The position numbers and the translations under genes were made by a program. A DNA stretch of 64,000 bases from Paenibacillus sp. JQZ6Y-1 (lineage in GTDB: Bacteria > Bacillota > Bacilli > Paenibacillales > Paenibacillaceae): NCBI RefSeq assembly GCF_040719145.1, contig NZ_JBFDUZ010000001.1, forward strand, positions 2,790,001 to 2,854,000. Direction: 5' to 3'. This document shows positions 1-9,000 of this stretch, in pieces. The first letter of the stretch is position 1. Each line of letters begins with the position of its first letter. A model generated the notes under the pieces. That model had not been told where the DNA came from and did no database searches. It was given only the letters and a program-made list of their open reading frames with translations.

Positions 1-64
1 AGCCACTTCATATTGAAGCGACTTGATATAGTATCATTTTTGATATTTATTATTAATGATAAAT

Positions 65-418
65 TCATTTATTTAATAGTTCTGTAATTATCCGTTCTAA
101 ATTATTTTTGGCATTAGTAACTTTTTGATTATTTATTTCTACGCAATCGTATCGTGCAGCCCTACTTTCGAAATATAATGCCATATATGCGTTTCTCACT
201 TCACGAAAGCATGCCATACTTTTTACACTTTTATTTCTTTGTATATGGTTTCCAGAATCTTTATGATAATCAGCTAGTATTGATTCTACAATGTGCAAGG
301 CGGTATAAAAATAAACTATTACTAACCAATCATTGGGCTTGATCTCTAAACTCTCTAGATAGTTATACAACTTAATGTTATTTTTATATTTACTTTGATG
401 CGATAGTTTAGCGGGCAT
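65..418 (-). CDS. HEPN-like small protein of island-edge cassette
   Basis: Protein of 117 residues, predicted all-helical. The pattern of an aromatic/aliphatic helix (NDWLVIVYFYTALHIVE), then H-x2-R-N, then Y-x3-Y followed by S-R-x-A-R-Y matches, from memory, a widespread family of small HEPN-like proteins often found in accessory DNA. HEPN proteins may be RNases or nucleotide-modifying partners; no canonical R-x4-6-H motif is obvious, so activity is uncertain. The ATG at 418 was chosen because AAGGAG lies about 10 bases upstream, inside the last codons of the preceding gene, which implies translational coupling. It is the last of three tightly packed genes. Base composition is clearly more AT-rich than the core genes, suggesting acquisition. 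Confidence 0.6.
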   Translation of the reverse strand: MPAKLSHQSKYKNNIKLYNYLESLEIKPNDWLVIVYFYTALHIVESILADYHKDSGNHIQRNKSVKSMACFREVRNAYMALYFESRAARYDCVEINNQKVTNAKNNLERIITELLNK

Positions 419-425
419 ATGGTTT

Positions 426-983
426 CTACTCCTTTTTATAAAAAGTACCATCTAAAGATAAAGGAGCTAAACTACCATTTTCATAAACTATATAATTCAC
501 TTCATATTCAAAGTCTGGATAAATATCATATATTTTGTTATCTATTTCTGCTATTTTATTAGTAATATCGTCATGATCCTTATTTAGAACAATTGTGAAA
601 TTATGATCGTTTTTATTTAAGTAATGATTAACACCAATCACATCCTCCAAATCCAAAAAAAATCTAGAAATTTTTTTTGGAATATCTTGCTCCGCAAGTC
701 TAGAATCAATCACCTGCAAAACATCAGATCCAAATATTGTAACCAATGGCGTTGCTCTCAAACGTGTTGTTTCCTCATCAAGTTGCAATCTATTTTCTCT
801 AATATTCTTTAAGTATTTGACATAATTATTTCGAGGTTTTGGTGTTTGATATTGGCTAATTATTGTATCTTCTAATCTTTGATGTACCCTAACTTCGACA
901 GAGCGTCCTGGTATATTATTTGAACGAGGCTGAGAACCAACAAGATTAACTCCTGATTTTTCATTTTTATTCTTGGTCTTCAT
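426..983 (-). CDS. hypothetical protein, middle gene of AT-rich cassette
   Basis: I do not recognise this 185-residue protein. The N-terminal 45 residues are polar and probably disordered. A basic, helix-prone middle follows, and the C-terminal 80 residues alternate charged helix and strand (a FFLDLEDVIGVNHY-like stretch, then an acidic segment ending near EVNYIVYENG), which suggests a compact alpha/beta domain. The ATG at 983 has GGAGGAG about 8 bases upstream. The gene overlaps the end of the preceding gene by 17 bp and ends 7 bp before the start of the next, so the three are almost certainly one operon. The next gene's ribosome binding site lies in this gene's last codons. Function unknown. 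Confidence 0.6.
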   Translation of the reverse strand: MKTKNKNEKSGVNLVGSQPRSNNIPGRSVEVRVHQRLEDTIISQYQTPKPRNNYVKYLKNIRENRLQLDEETTRLRATPLVTIFGSDVLQVIDSRLAEQDIPKKISRFFLDLEDVIGVNHYLNKNDHNFTIVLNKDHDDITNKIAEIDNKIYDIYPDFEYEVNYIVYENGSLAPLSLDGTFYKKE

Positions 984-1305
984 CCCTGTGCTCCTCCCCA
1001 TCATCTCCAAAATTATTGATAATCCATTCAGCCAATTCCAAAGCCTGTTGCTTATTAAGCGTCACACTACATTTTCTTTCACGCTCTATTACAATTTCGT
1101 GAATATCTCTACTATATTCTGTAGAAGTAACTTGATTATTCTCATCAAAAACTTGTTCTGTAATTAAAAAAGGATCATATTTCTCCTCGTAAAAATCTAT
1201 AGCTATCTCTCCACGAGGACTAATCGAAGTAAGACTTGCGTTAGAATAAAAACTCGCATAATTTTCACTTTTAAAATCTTTATACCGAAATGTTCTGGGT
1301 TCCAT
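967..1305 (-). CDS. hypothetical protein, weakly DUF3467-like, first gene of cassette
   Basis: Protein of 112 residues beginning MEPRTFRYKDF. An N-terminal segment (YASFYSNASLTSISP, then EIAIDFYEE) followed by a strand and a C-terminal helix (LNKQQALELAEWI) recalls the small DUF3467 fold: 'asparagine/serine patch, acidic strand, then helix after a hydroxyl-rich turn'. That resemblance is weak and from memory. The end is very acidic (DDGEEHRDEDQE). The ATG at 1305 has AAAGAGG about 9 bases upstream; an alternative ATG 33 bases earlier lacks a good site. It leads the cassette and overlaps the next gene by 17 bp. AT-rich composition differs from the core genes downstream. Confidence 0.55.
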   Translation of the reverse strand: MEPRTFRYKDFKSENYASFYSNASLTSISPRGEIAIDFYEEKYDPFLITEQVFDENNQVTSTEYSRDIHEIVIERERKCSVTLNKQQALELAEWIINNFGDDGEEHRDEDQE

Positions 1306-1647
1306 TAGTAATCGCCTCTTTCGAAATAATTTCATCAATTTTCTTATACATTAACAAACAAAATATAAAGATTGTATATACATTAAACAGAAATTAACCT
1401 TATAATCCTATTTATACAAAGATACAATATATGTATGTAGAAAACAATTAATATGCTATTAAATTATTCTTTTAATAGTTACTTTATTTTTCATGTAGGT
1501 ACAGTCAAAACTTATTACTATACCAAAAATCTCAGTTGTAGAACCACACCTCACTTTAATGTATTCAATCCTAAAGTTCGTCCCCCAAACTGAAAGCGAC
1601 ACTTATTCTTGATAAAGAAATAAAAACCGGATGTCTAGTTAGAAAAA
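1306..1647. other. AT-rich non-coding stretch
   Basis: No credible gene on either strand. It is very AT-rich and separates the tRNA-Leu from the three-gene cassette, so it must hold the cassette promoter (minus strand). Several weak TATA-like boxes are present and none has a convincing -35 partner. Confidence 0.5.
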
Positions 1648-1676
1648 ACAAAAAAACCCTTGCTACGCAAGAGTTT
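1648..1676 (-). terminator. intrinsic terminator downstream of tRNA-Leu
   Basis: Read on the minus strand: CTCTTGC, a 3-base loop GTA, GCAAGGG, then a run of seven T. All seven pairs form, one as G-U. It lies 18 bases past the tRNA 3' end and fits as its terminator. Confidence 0.75.
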
Positions 1677-1693
1677 TTGAGTCATACAATATA

Positions 1694-1779
1694 TGCCGAG
1701 GACGGGGGTCGAACCCGTACGGTAGTCACCTACCGCAGGATTTTAAGTCCTGTGCGTCTGCCAATTCCGCCACCCCGGC
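1694..1779 (-). tRNA. tRNA-Leu (anticodon UAA)
   Basis: 86 nt. The acceptor arm GCCGGGG pairs with CCTCGGC with one G-U, followed by discriminator A. The D-arm (GGCGGAATTGGCAGAC) is normal, the anticodon loop CTTAAAA gives UAA, the long class II variable arm expected of tRNA-Leu is present, and the T-arm carries GGTTCGACCC. CCA is not encoded. The AT-rich cassette begins beyond its 3' end, the usual side for integration into a tRNA gene. Confidence 0.95.
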
Positions 1780-2002
1780 ATGTTCAATAGGTTGTTGCTT
1801 GTGTGTTCACCAATGGTAAAGCATAAACTGCTGACTGCTATGTATATTGGCATTCCAGAAGATCACTTCCGTTTTCCGAACACCAATATATCGTATAACA
1901 GATACGCCCAATTGTAAAGTAAAATTTTATAACGTATGAAATAAGGGGGAAATAAGCATACTCTTCCCCCACATTTCACCATCCTACATACTGCCAGATT
2001 CC

Positions 2003-3445
2003 TTACAATACACTCTGCCAGCCAGCACCGTTTGCATTCTCCGTCACTGAAAACTCATGCGTCTTCAGATTCGCTTCCAGACGCGCCGACGTCTCTCCAT
2101 GGGTCCATGTGATCGTCAGCTCATTCTCTCCGCTCTCCTCCACCGCAATTTCGCCGTCAAATGCAGCACTTGTATTGCGGAAGCGCAGCAGATCGAACAA
2201 TCGCTGAACAACAGGACGCTGAATCTCCTGCGCTACTTCTTCTTTACTATAATAATGACGGTTGATGTTGCGTCCTTCCTTCGTCCGCTCTAGCAACTCA
2301 ATATCGTTCTCGCCCGCTAACAGACCCACGTAATAAATCTGCGGAATACCCGGTGCGAAGCATTGCAGCGCCCGTGCCAGTACATATGCCTGATCGTTAT
2401 TGCCAAGCGCGGAATAATACGTACAGTTAATCTGGTAAATATCTAGATTGTTGTACGCTTCGCTGCTATAGATTTTCTTGACGTTGGCGCCTTTGCTGTA
2501 CAGGCTTTCGCGTGTCATCTCGGCTTCCTCGTCAGTCATTAGGTCCTTCACATCGACGACGCCAATACCGTCATGCGTGTCCAGCGTGGTAAATTGCTTA
2601 CGCGGACAGATATTCAGCCAATTCGCCAGACGATTCGTTTGCCCACTGTACAGTGCGTGCAGCACGAGCATCGGCAATGCAAAATCATATACATAATAGC
2701 CTTTATCGGCAATTTTCAATTGAATGCTATAATGCTCGTGAATCTCCGGCAGCACTTCTACACCCTTCGCCTCGGTCAAATCTGCTGCATATTGCAGCAT
2801 CTCCCAAATGTCCGGCTCGACGAAGAAGCAGTTGGTACCGATCTTCTTATTCGCATAGGCGAAGGCATCCAGACGAATGACAGACGCTCCCTGCTCAGCG
2901 AGAAAATTCAGATTGTCGCGAATAAACTGACGGGTCGTCTCAGTCGTCACATCCAGATCGATCTGCTGCTCGTCAAAGGTACACCATACCTTTTCCGTAC
3001 TGCCATCCTTAAAGGTTACCTCCACATACGGCGCACGCGGCTTGCGTTTGTAGATCAGGTCAACATCCTCTTCGGTCGGCTCGCCGTTTGGCCAGAAATC
3101 CTTATAACGGATAAACAGATCGGCATACGCAGATTCATCTTTCTTTTCCAGAAAATCCTGAAAGTACTTCGATTGCTGCGAAATATGATTAATCATAAAA
3201 TCGTACATCATATAGAAGGTGCTGCTAATCCGGCGTACATCTTCCCAACTGCCGAGCGCCGGGTCTACCTGCGTATAATCCATGGGCGCGAACCCGCGAT
3301 CACCGGAAGACGGATAAAACGGCAGTAAATGCACCCCGCTGATAACCCCCTGCAAATGCTGGTCCAGAATATCTGCCAGCTCACCCATATTATTGCCCAG
3401 ACTGTCCGCATACGTGATCAGCATCGCTTTGTTTTGAATTGACAT
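2003..3445 (-). CDS. gtfA: sucrose phosphorylase (GH13_18)
   Basis: 480 residues, the usual length for sucrose phosphorylase, which converts sucrose and phosphate to alpha-glucose-1-phosphate and fructose in the cytoplasm. The family N-terminus (NKAMLITYADSLGNN) and the PFYPSSGDRGFAPMDY block are present. The catalytic set is visible: nucleophile Asp193 in VIRLDAFAY, acid/base Glu234 in LPEIHEHY, and stabilising Asp292 in LDTHDGIGVVD. No signal peptide. The ATG at 3445 follows AAAGGAG by about 8 bases. The remnant of another GH13 enzyme lies just upstream, so this was probably part of a larger sugar-use locus. Related glucosylglycerate or sucrose-6-phosphate phosphorylases are possible alternatives. 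Confidence 0.9.
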   Translation of the reverse strand: MSIQNKAMLITYADSLGNNMGELADILDQHLQGVISGVHLLPFYPSSGDRGFAPMDYTQVDPALGSWEDVRRISSTFYMMYDFMINHISQQSKYFQDFLEKKDESAYADLFIRYKDFWPNGEPTEEDVDLIYKRKPRAPYVEVTFKDGSTEKVWCTFDEQQIDLDVTTETTRQFIRDNLNFLAEQGASVIRLDAFAYANKKIGTNCFFVEPDIWEMLQYAADLTEAKGVEVLPEIHEHYSIQLKIADKGYYVYDFALPMLVLHALYSGQTNRLANWLNICPRKQFTTLDTHDGIGVVDVKDLMTDEEAEMTRESLYSKGANVKKIYSSEAYNNLDIYQINCTYYSALGNNDQAYVLARALQCFAPGIPQIYYVGLLAGENDIELLERTKEGRNINRHYYSKEEVAQEIQRPVVQRLFDLLRFRNTSAAFDGEIAVEESGENELTITWTHGETSARLEANLKTHEFSVTENANGAGWQSVL

Positions 3446-3498
3446 GTACGGTTCTCCTTTTCAGTCGTGGTGAATGATGTGTATACCGATGGTAGCAA

Positions 3499-3747
3499 TC
3501 AATCTGGTGGAATCGAGCGGAATACAACAGTCTCAAACGGTCGCAATATACCGCTTTCATGATGCTCCAGATTGCCCAGCATGATCTCGTCACCCATACT
3601 ATCGGGCAAAGATATCGTGCTATCTGTAAAATTACACCACACACTCCAAAATTCCTGCTTGTCGGAACGAATATATGCAGCAATTTGCTCCGAACCGTTC
3701 TGAATCGGTGATGTTTTCATAATCATTACGATTGTTGCTCGTTTCAT
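3499..3747 (-). pseudogene. C-terminal remnant of a GH13 alpha-glucosidase
   Basis: An 82-codon reading frame whose last ~60 residues look like the C-terminal beta domain of oligo-1,6-glucosidase/alpha-glucosidase proteins. It has an 'IAAYIRSD...E.WSVWCNFT' stretch, then 'LGNLEHHESGILRPFETVVFR', where family members end with a similar 'LxNY...LRPYEAxV' tail. The whole catalytic barrel (about 480 residues in intact enzymes) is missing and I see no continuation upstream in any frame. It ends 53 bp before gtfA in the same direction. The simplest reading is a deletion that left only the tail. A free-standing small protein is unlikely because no good ribosome site precedes it. Confidence 0.6.
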
Positions 3748-3784
3748 TCCTATCTATACTGTATTTGATTCATACTGATGCTGT

Positions 3785-3840
3785 TATGTTTATTCGATAA
3801 CATAGGCATTGGACGTGTAACCAATGCTCTAGTTATATAT
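3785..3840 (+). promoter_or_regulatory. two adjacent inverted repeats with promoter-like boxes
   Basis: TATGTT-N8-AACATA is followed at once by GCATTGG-N8-CCAATGC (3806-3827), both perfect. A TTGGAC box inside the second repeat is 18 bases from TTATAT, giving a plausible sigma-A promoter for the small gene at 3965. The repeat covering the -35 box could be an operator. This is inference from sequence alone. Confidence 0.35.
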
Positions 3841-3964
3841 TGCGCACATACGAGGGTACTCCAAAACGATATGGACAAAAAAATCCATATGGAGCTGCAT
3901 CAACTGCGCAGTAAGCAATCATAGTAAATATCAAATCAATCGCCATAGGAAAGGATGTATACTC

Positions 3965-4180
3965 ATGAATGAACATAACGATAAGCAACCGAAAAATACA
4001 AACAATGATGAAGCATTTGAACAAGGCAAGGGCGCAGGTGTAGATCCGATTCCTGATCCCGATCCGAATCATAAAGATAGCGCATCCGATCTGCTAGAGC
4101 AGGCGGTAGACGATTCCTTGGAAAAGCTGGAAGATGATTTTACCGGTGACGATAACAAACCGCAAAAGCATAAAAGCTGA
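3965..4180 (+). CDS. small acidic hydrophilic protein
   Basis: 71 residues, rich in Asp, Glu, Lys, Asn and Pro, with no hydrophobic segment: likely soluble and largely disordered. A proline/aspartate stretch (DPIPDPDPNHKD) precedes a short acidic helix (ASDLLEQAVDDSLEKLEDDF) and a basic tail. GGAAAGGA sits about 9 bases before the ATG, a good reason to accept the gene despite its size. It is one of few plus-strand genes here and is followed by a strong terminator at 4247. I know of no function; small proteins like this occur as unnamed hypotheticals in Paenibacillus. Confidence 0.6.
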   Translation: MNEHNDKQPKNTNNDEAFEQGKGAGVDPIPDPDPNHKDSASDLLEQAVDDSLEKLEDDFTGDDNKPQKHKS

Positions 4181-4246
4181 TTCTGCTTCAACATCGGCTT
4201 CTAGCTGTATCGGTTTCTATATCAAACTAGAATGCTATCTCAACAC

Positions 4247-4293
4247 AAAAAGACGATTCGCCGTTAAATCTCAACGGACGAATCGTCTTTTTT
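4247..4293. terminator. bidirectional intrinsic terminator
   Basis: GACGATTCG pairs with CGAATCGTC and an inner CCGTT pairs with AACGG (one bulged A), flanked by A5 on the left and T6 on the right. It can end the plus-strand small gene and, read the other way, the minus-strand tRNA that ends 5 bases to its right. Confidence 0.85.
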
Positions 4294-4297
4294 CATA

Positions 4298-4371
4298 TGG
4301 GCCCAGAGGGACTCGAACCCCCGACCAACCGGTTATGAGCCGGTAGCTCTAACCAACTGAGCTATAGGCCC
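4298..4371 (-). tRNA. tRNA with CAU anticodon (Met or Ile2)
   Basis: 74 nt cloverleaf. Acceptor GGGCCTA pairs with TGGGCCC, then discriminator A. The D-arm is AGCTCAGTTGGTTAGAGC, the anticodon stem ACCGG/CCGGT carries loop CTCATAA, and the T-arm is GGTTCGAGTCC. No encoded CCA. Sequence alone does not separate elongator tRNA-Met from the lysidine-modified tRNA-Ile2; an initiator tRNA is unlikely because the first base pair is a normal G-C. Confidence 0.93.
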
Positions 4372-4509
4372 GCACGACCATAATTGACGTTTCATTATGG
4401 TACTTCATGTAAACAGCGACTCAATTAATATACCGCAATTTTTGATGAATTGTCAATCATTTTCGTGCTGACTGTGATCCTTCACTACTACCAAACAGAT
4501 GAATAAGCA

Positions 4510-4556
4510 AAAGGGCAGCAGTTCAATTCGCTAACTTCTTCTCTGCTGCCCCTTTG
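4510..4556 (-). terminator. terminator of the pyr operon
   Basis: On the minus strand, a stem of about 12 pairs (AAAGGGCAGCAG with its complement, one bulge) ends in a short T-run, about 40 bases after the pyrE stop. Confidence 0.75.
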
Positions 4557-4597
4557 TCACTGTTCTATTATGAGTATTGGCTATTGAACACAGTTAT

Positions 4598-5239
4598 TTA
4601 TTTGCCAAATGCTTCTGGGTTTTCGCGCCATGAATGCAGCAGCGCCAGATCCTCTTCCTGTACTTTGCCCAGTTCAACGGCTTTTTCGATCAGCGCCGTG
4701 TAGTTAGACAGTGTTTGCAGTGGCAGATTTGCATCTTCAAATGCTTGCACTGCTTTATCCAGCTGGTAGCTAAAGATCGCCAGTACAACCAGTGGCTCAG
4801 CGCCAGCTTCACGGATCGCTTCAGCGGCTTTGATCGAGCTACCGCCTGTGGAGATCAGGTCCTCGATCACAACGACGCGTTGACCGGGTTTGATCAGCCC
4901 TTCGATCTGATTTTGCTTGCCATGACCTTTGGCTTTGTCACGCACGTATGCCATCGGCAGATCCAGCTTCTCGGATACCCAAGCTGCATGCGGAATACCA
5001 GCGGTTGCAGTTCCAGCAATCACATCAGCATCTGGATACTGATCACGTACAATCGTTGCGAACGCATCGGCAATCTGGTCGCGAATAAACGGATACGACA
5101 TGGTCAGACGATTATCGCAATAGATGGGCGACTTGATCCCCGATGTCCAAGTAAAAGGTTCTTGCGGGCTTAATGCGACTGCTTCGATTTTGAGTAGGGC
5201 TGCGGCGATATGTGCCGGGATTTCTTCAATGGTTAACAT
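4598..5239 (-). CDS. pyrE: orotate phosphoribosyltransferase
   Basis: 213 residues. PyrE joins orotate to PRPP to give orotidine monophosphate, step five of de novo UMP synthesis, in the cytoplasm. The PRPP-binding motif VVVIEDLISTGGS is at about residues 122-134. Other family marks are FTWTSGIKSPIYCDNR near the N-terminus and a flexible-loop segment around DKAKGHGK. I chose the ATG at 5239 because AAGGAG lies 10 bases upstream; a GTG two codons earlier is too close to that site. The start overlaps the end of pyrF by 14 bp, so the two are probably coupled. It is the last gene of the operon and is followed by a terminator. Confidence 0.95.
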   Translation of the reverse strand: MLTIEEIPAHIAAALLKIEAVALSPQEPFTWTSGIKSPIYCDNRLTMSYPFIRDQIADAFATIVRDQYPDADVIAGTATAGIPHAAWVSEKLDLPMAYVRDKAKGHGKQNQIEGLIKPGQRVVVIEDLISTGGSSIKAAEAIREAGAEPLVVLAIFSYQLDKAVQAFEDANLPLQTLSNYTALIEKAVELGKVQEEDLALLHSWRENPEAFGK

Positions 5240-5975
5240 GTTCACTCATCTCCTTGATAATCTGTTCTGCTGCTTCTCTAGGGTCGGCTGCGGCAGTAAT
5301 CGGACGTCCTACTACTAGATAGTCGTTCCCCGCTGCAATCGCGCGTCCAGGCGTCATGATACGCGTCTGATCAGCCACATCGCTGCCTGCTGGACGTACA
5401 CCGGGTGTAATCGTTAGGAAAGCTGCACCGCACATTTGCTTGATCGCTGGGCCTTCCAGCGGCGATGATACGACGCCGTCCAATCCACACTCGCGTGCCA
5501 GCTGAGCATACCGTACAACCGTATCTTCCACTTTCCCAGCGATACCTATCTCTTCATTCATAACCTGCTGGGACGTGCTAGTCAGCTGTGTCACAGCAAT
5601 GAGCAGCGGACGACTCAAATTGGAATCCTCGCTCAATGCCTGCTCCATACCAGCAACGGCTGCCTGCATCATCTGCTTGCCACCAGCGGCGTGCAAGTTA
5701 AACATATCCACACCAAGCTTTGTAATGCTATGGGCGCCGCCTTTGACGGTATTCGGAATATCGTGCATTTTGAGATCAAGGAAGACATAGTAGCCTTTTT
5801 GCTTTAATTCGCGGACAAACGCTGGACCGGCTGCATAAAAGAGCTGCATGCCCACTTTGATATAACAGGGAATGCCTGTTAGCTTATCGATCAGCTGTCG
5901 CGCCTGCTCTACATCCGGGTAGTCCAGCGCCACAATAAGCCGCCGTGCGGCAGCGCTATGTACATATTCGCTCAT
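5226..5975 (-). CDS. pyrF: orotidine-5'-phosphate decarboxylase
   Basis: 249 residues. PyrF decarboxylates OMP to UMP, the last step of the pathway. The catalytic Asp-Lys-Asp signature is visible as FLDLKMHDIPNTV at about residues 65-77 (Lys69), with the substrate-binding GVRP stretch in the C-terminal third (ITPGVRPAG). The ATG at 5975 follows AAAGGAG by about 10 bases. The C-terminus overlaps pyrE. In B. subtilis pyrK and pyrD lie between carB and pyrF; here that gap is only 84 bp and holds a hairpin. Confidence 0.95.
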   Translation of the reverse strand: MSEYVHSAAARRLIVALDYPDVEQARQLIDKLTGIPCYIKVGMQLFYAAGPAFVRELKQKGYYVFLDLKMHDIPNTVKGGAHSITKLGVDMFNLHAAGGKQMMQAAVAGMEQALSEDSNLSRPLLIAVTQLTSTSQQVMNEEIGIAGKVEDTVVRYAQLARECGLDGVVSSPLEGPAIKQMCGAAFLTITPGVRPAGSDVADQTRIMTPGRAIAAGNDYLVVGRPITAAADPREAAEQIIKEMSEHVNH

Positions 5976-6014
5976 CTGTCTTCATCTCCTTTATATCGAT
6001 GCGCACACAAATGA

Positions 6015-6039
6015 CGGCGGACACGAGAATGGTCCGCCG
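6015..6039 (-). other. hairpin in the carB-pyrF gap
   Basis: A perfect 8-bp stem (CGGCGGAC / GTCCGCCG) with a 9-base loop, without a following T-run, so not an intrinsic terminator. It could protect or process the transcript between carB and pyrF. Confidence 0.45.
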
Positions 6040-6059
6040 CGCATATGATGGTTTCGCTT

Positions 6060-9000
6060 TTAGCTCATGATCGTTTCTTGATCCTGCAATTGACCGACAA
6101 CGGCTTGAATATCTTTACTTGCTGGCTCTGCCTGTTTTTGCGTGCTCAGCGATGGCATCGCGTACGAAGAGAAGTTGATTGTATCCAGCATTGTCAGTAA
6201 TGCTTCAACTGTATCCAGCGAGGTCATGCAGACAACGCCATTCTCGACCGCTTCACGGCGGATACGGAATCCGTCACGCTCAGGCGTTTTGCCTTTGGTC
6301 AGCGTATTAACAACAAAGTTCGCTTGTCCGCTGCGGATTAGATCCAGAATATTCGGTGTGCCTTCGGACAGCTTGTTTACTACCGTCACTGGAATATTGG
6401 CTGCCTTCAATGCTTCGGCTGTACCGCCAGTAGCGATGATTTTGTAGCCAAGACGGTAGAAGCCTTTGAGCAGACGTACTGCTTCTTCTTTGTCTTTATC
6501 CGCTACCGTAGCAATCAGCGCGCCAGTGGATGGAATTTTCATACCGGCACCGATCAGACCTTTGTACAGTGCTTTGGCATACAGCAGATCGCGACCCATA
6601 ACTTCACCAGTTGATTTCATTTCCGGTCCGAGTGTCGGTTCTACACGACGCAGCTTAGCAAAGGAGAATACCGGCACTTTCACGGATACATGATCGCTTT
6701 CTGGCCACAATCCCTCTTGATAGCCAAGATCTGCCAGCTTGCGTCCAAGGATCGCTTGTGTAGCGATATTCGCCATTGGGATATTGGTTACTTTGCTCAG
6801 GAACGGTACGGTACGGGAGGAACGCGGGTTTACCTCGATCACGTACACTTCATTTTGGAAAATAACGAACTGGATGTTAACCAGACCAATCGTTTTCAGT
6901 TCCTTAGCAATTTTGATCGTGATGTTGACGATCTTCTCTTTCAGCTCAGCAGTCAGATGCTGTGGTGGGTAGACCGCGATGGAGTCACCGGAGTGAACGC
7001 CCGCTCTCTCAATATGCTCCATGATGCCCGGTACAACTACCGTGTCGCCATCACAGATTGCATCCACTTCCACTTCTTTGCCGAGCATGTAACGGTCGAT
7101 CAGTACCGGATGCTCTGGATTGATCTTCACCGCTTCTGCCATATAGCGCAGCAGTTCATCATCGGAGTAGACAATTTCCATCGCGCGTCCGCCGAGTACG
7201 TAGGATGGACGCACCAGCACCGGATAGCCGAGCTGTTGTGCTGTTTCTACTGCTTCATCGACCGATTGGACCGTGCTGCCTTTTGGCTGAGCGATATTCA
7301 AGCGGGACAGCAGCGCTTCGAACTTTTTACGGTTCTCTGCTTCGTCGATGCTATCAAGGCTCGTACCGAGGATGTTCACACCTGCTTGTTGCAGTGGTGC
7401 AGCCAAGTTGATCGCCGTTTGTCCACCAAACTGTACGATAACACCGATTGGTTGCTCCTGCTCAATCACGTTCATTACGTCCTCGAAGAACAGTGGTTCA
7501 AAGTACAGACGGTCAGAGGTGTTGAAGTCGGTCGATACCGTTTCCGGGTTGTTGTTGATGATTACCGCTTCATAGCCTGCTTCTTGAATCGCCCATACGG
7601 CATGTACTGTGGAGTAGTCAAACTCGATACCTTGACCGATACGGATTGGGCCGGAGCCAAGCACGACGATTTTTTGCTTCTCGGCTTGTGTAACTTCGTT
7701 CTCCGTTTCATAGGTCGAGTAGTAGTAAGGCGTGGTCGCTTCAAACTCAGCTGCGCACGTATCAACCATTTTATATACAGGCACTAGACCTTTTTCTTTC
7801 CGATAAGTGCGGATGGAATGCTCATTGCTGAATGTATCATCCGGCTGGTTCGGCTTACGCAACTCGGCAATCGTACGGTCGGTAAAGCCGAGACGCTTCG
7901 CTGTGTACAGCGTTTCGTCAGACAGTTGTTCTTCCATAGCGATTACGGATTCGTAAGCGACGATACGCTCGATTTTGTCCAAGAACCACCAGTCCACATT
8001 GGTCAGCTCTTGAATCTGATCCAGACTGTAGCCGCGACGGAATGCTTCTGCTACCAAGAACAGACGCTCATCATCCGCTTTGGTCAGGCGCTCGTTCAGT
8101 TTCTCATCAGGAATCTCGTGTGCATCCTTCAGCGCGATGCTGTGCACACCGATTTCCAGTGAGCGTACTGCCTTGTGAATCGCTTCTTCAAAGGTACGAC
8201 CGATTGCCATAACCTCGCCCGTTGCTTTCATTTGCGTACCTAGCTTACGGTTCGCACTCGTGAACTTGTCGAACGGCCAGCGTGGGATTTTCGCAACGAT
8301 ATAATCCAGTGTTGGTTCAAAGCATGCGTAGGTTTGACCAGTTACTGGGTTCATGATCTCATCCAGTGTGTAACCGAGGGCGATCTTGGCAGCCATTTTG
8401 GCAATCGGATAGCCTGTTGCTTTGGATGCCAGTGCCGAGGAACGGCTGACACGCGGGTTTACCTCGATCACGTAGTATTGATAACTTTGCGGATCAAGGG
8501 CGAACTGTACGTTACATCCGCCTTCGATGTTCAGCGCGCGGATAATTTTCAGCGACGCGGAGCGCAGCATTTGATATTCACGGTCAGACAGTGTTTGGCT
8601 TGGCGCTACTACGATGCTGTCGCCAGTGTGGACGCCAACCGGGTCAAAGTTCTCCATATTACATACGACGATACAGTTATCGTTCGCATCGCGCATGACT
8701 TCGTATTCGACTTCCTTCATGCCCGCAATGCTCTTCTCAACCAGACATTGACCGATTGGGCTATACCGCAAACCTGCGGCTACCGTTTCGCGCAATTCCT
8801 CTTCGTTAGCACAGATACCGCCGCCAGTGCCGCCCAGTGTATACGCCGGGCGTACGATGATCGGGTAACCAATCTCGTTGGCGAATACGAGCGATTCTTC
8901 CAATGTGGTAGCGATGATACTTTCTGGAACCGGCTGTTCCAGTTCTCTCATCAGGTCGCGGAACAGATCACGATCTTCCGCTTTTTCGATGGAGTTCAGT

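Noticed and set aside
2573-3328. 251-codon plus-strand frame opposite gtfA
   Set aside because: Antisense to sucrose phosphorylase, no family features, unusual amino-acid content; it is a shadow of the real gene.
6690-7787. 365-codon plus-strand frame opposite carB
   Set aside because: Antisense shadow of a well-conserved enzyme; no ribosome site or recognisable domain.
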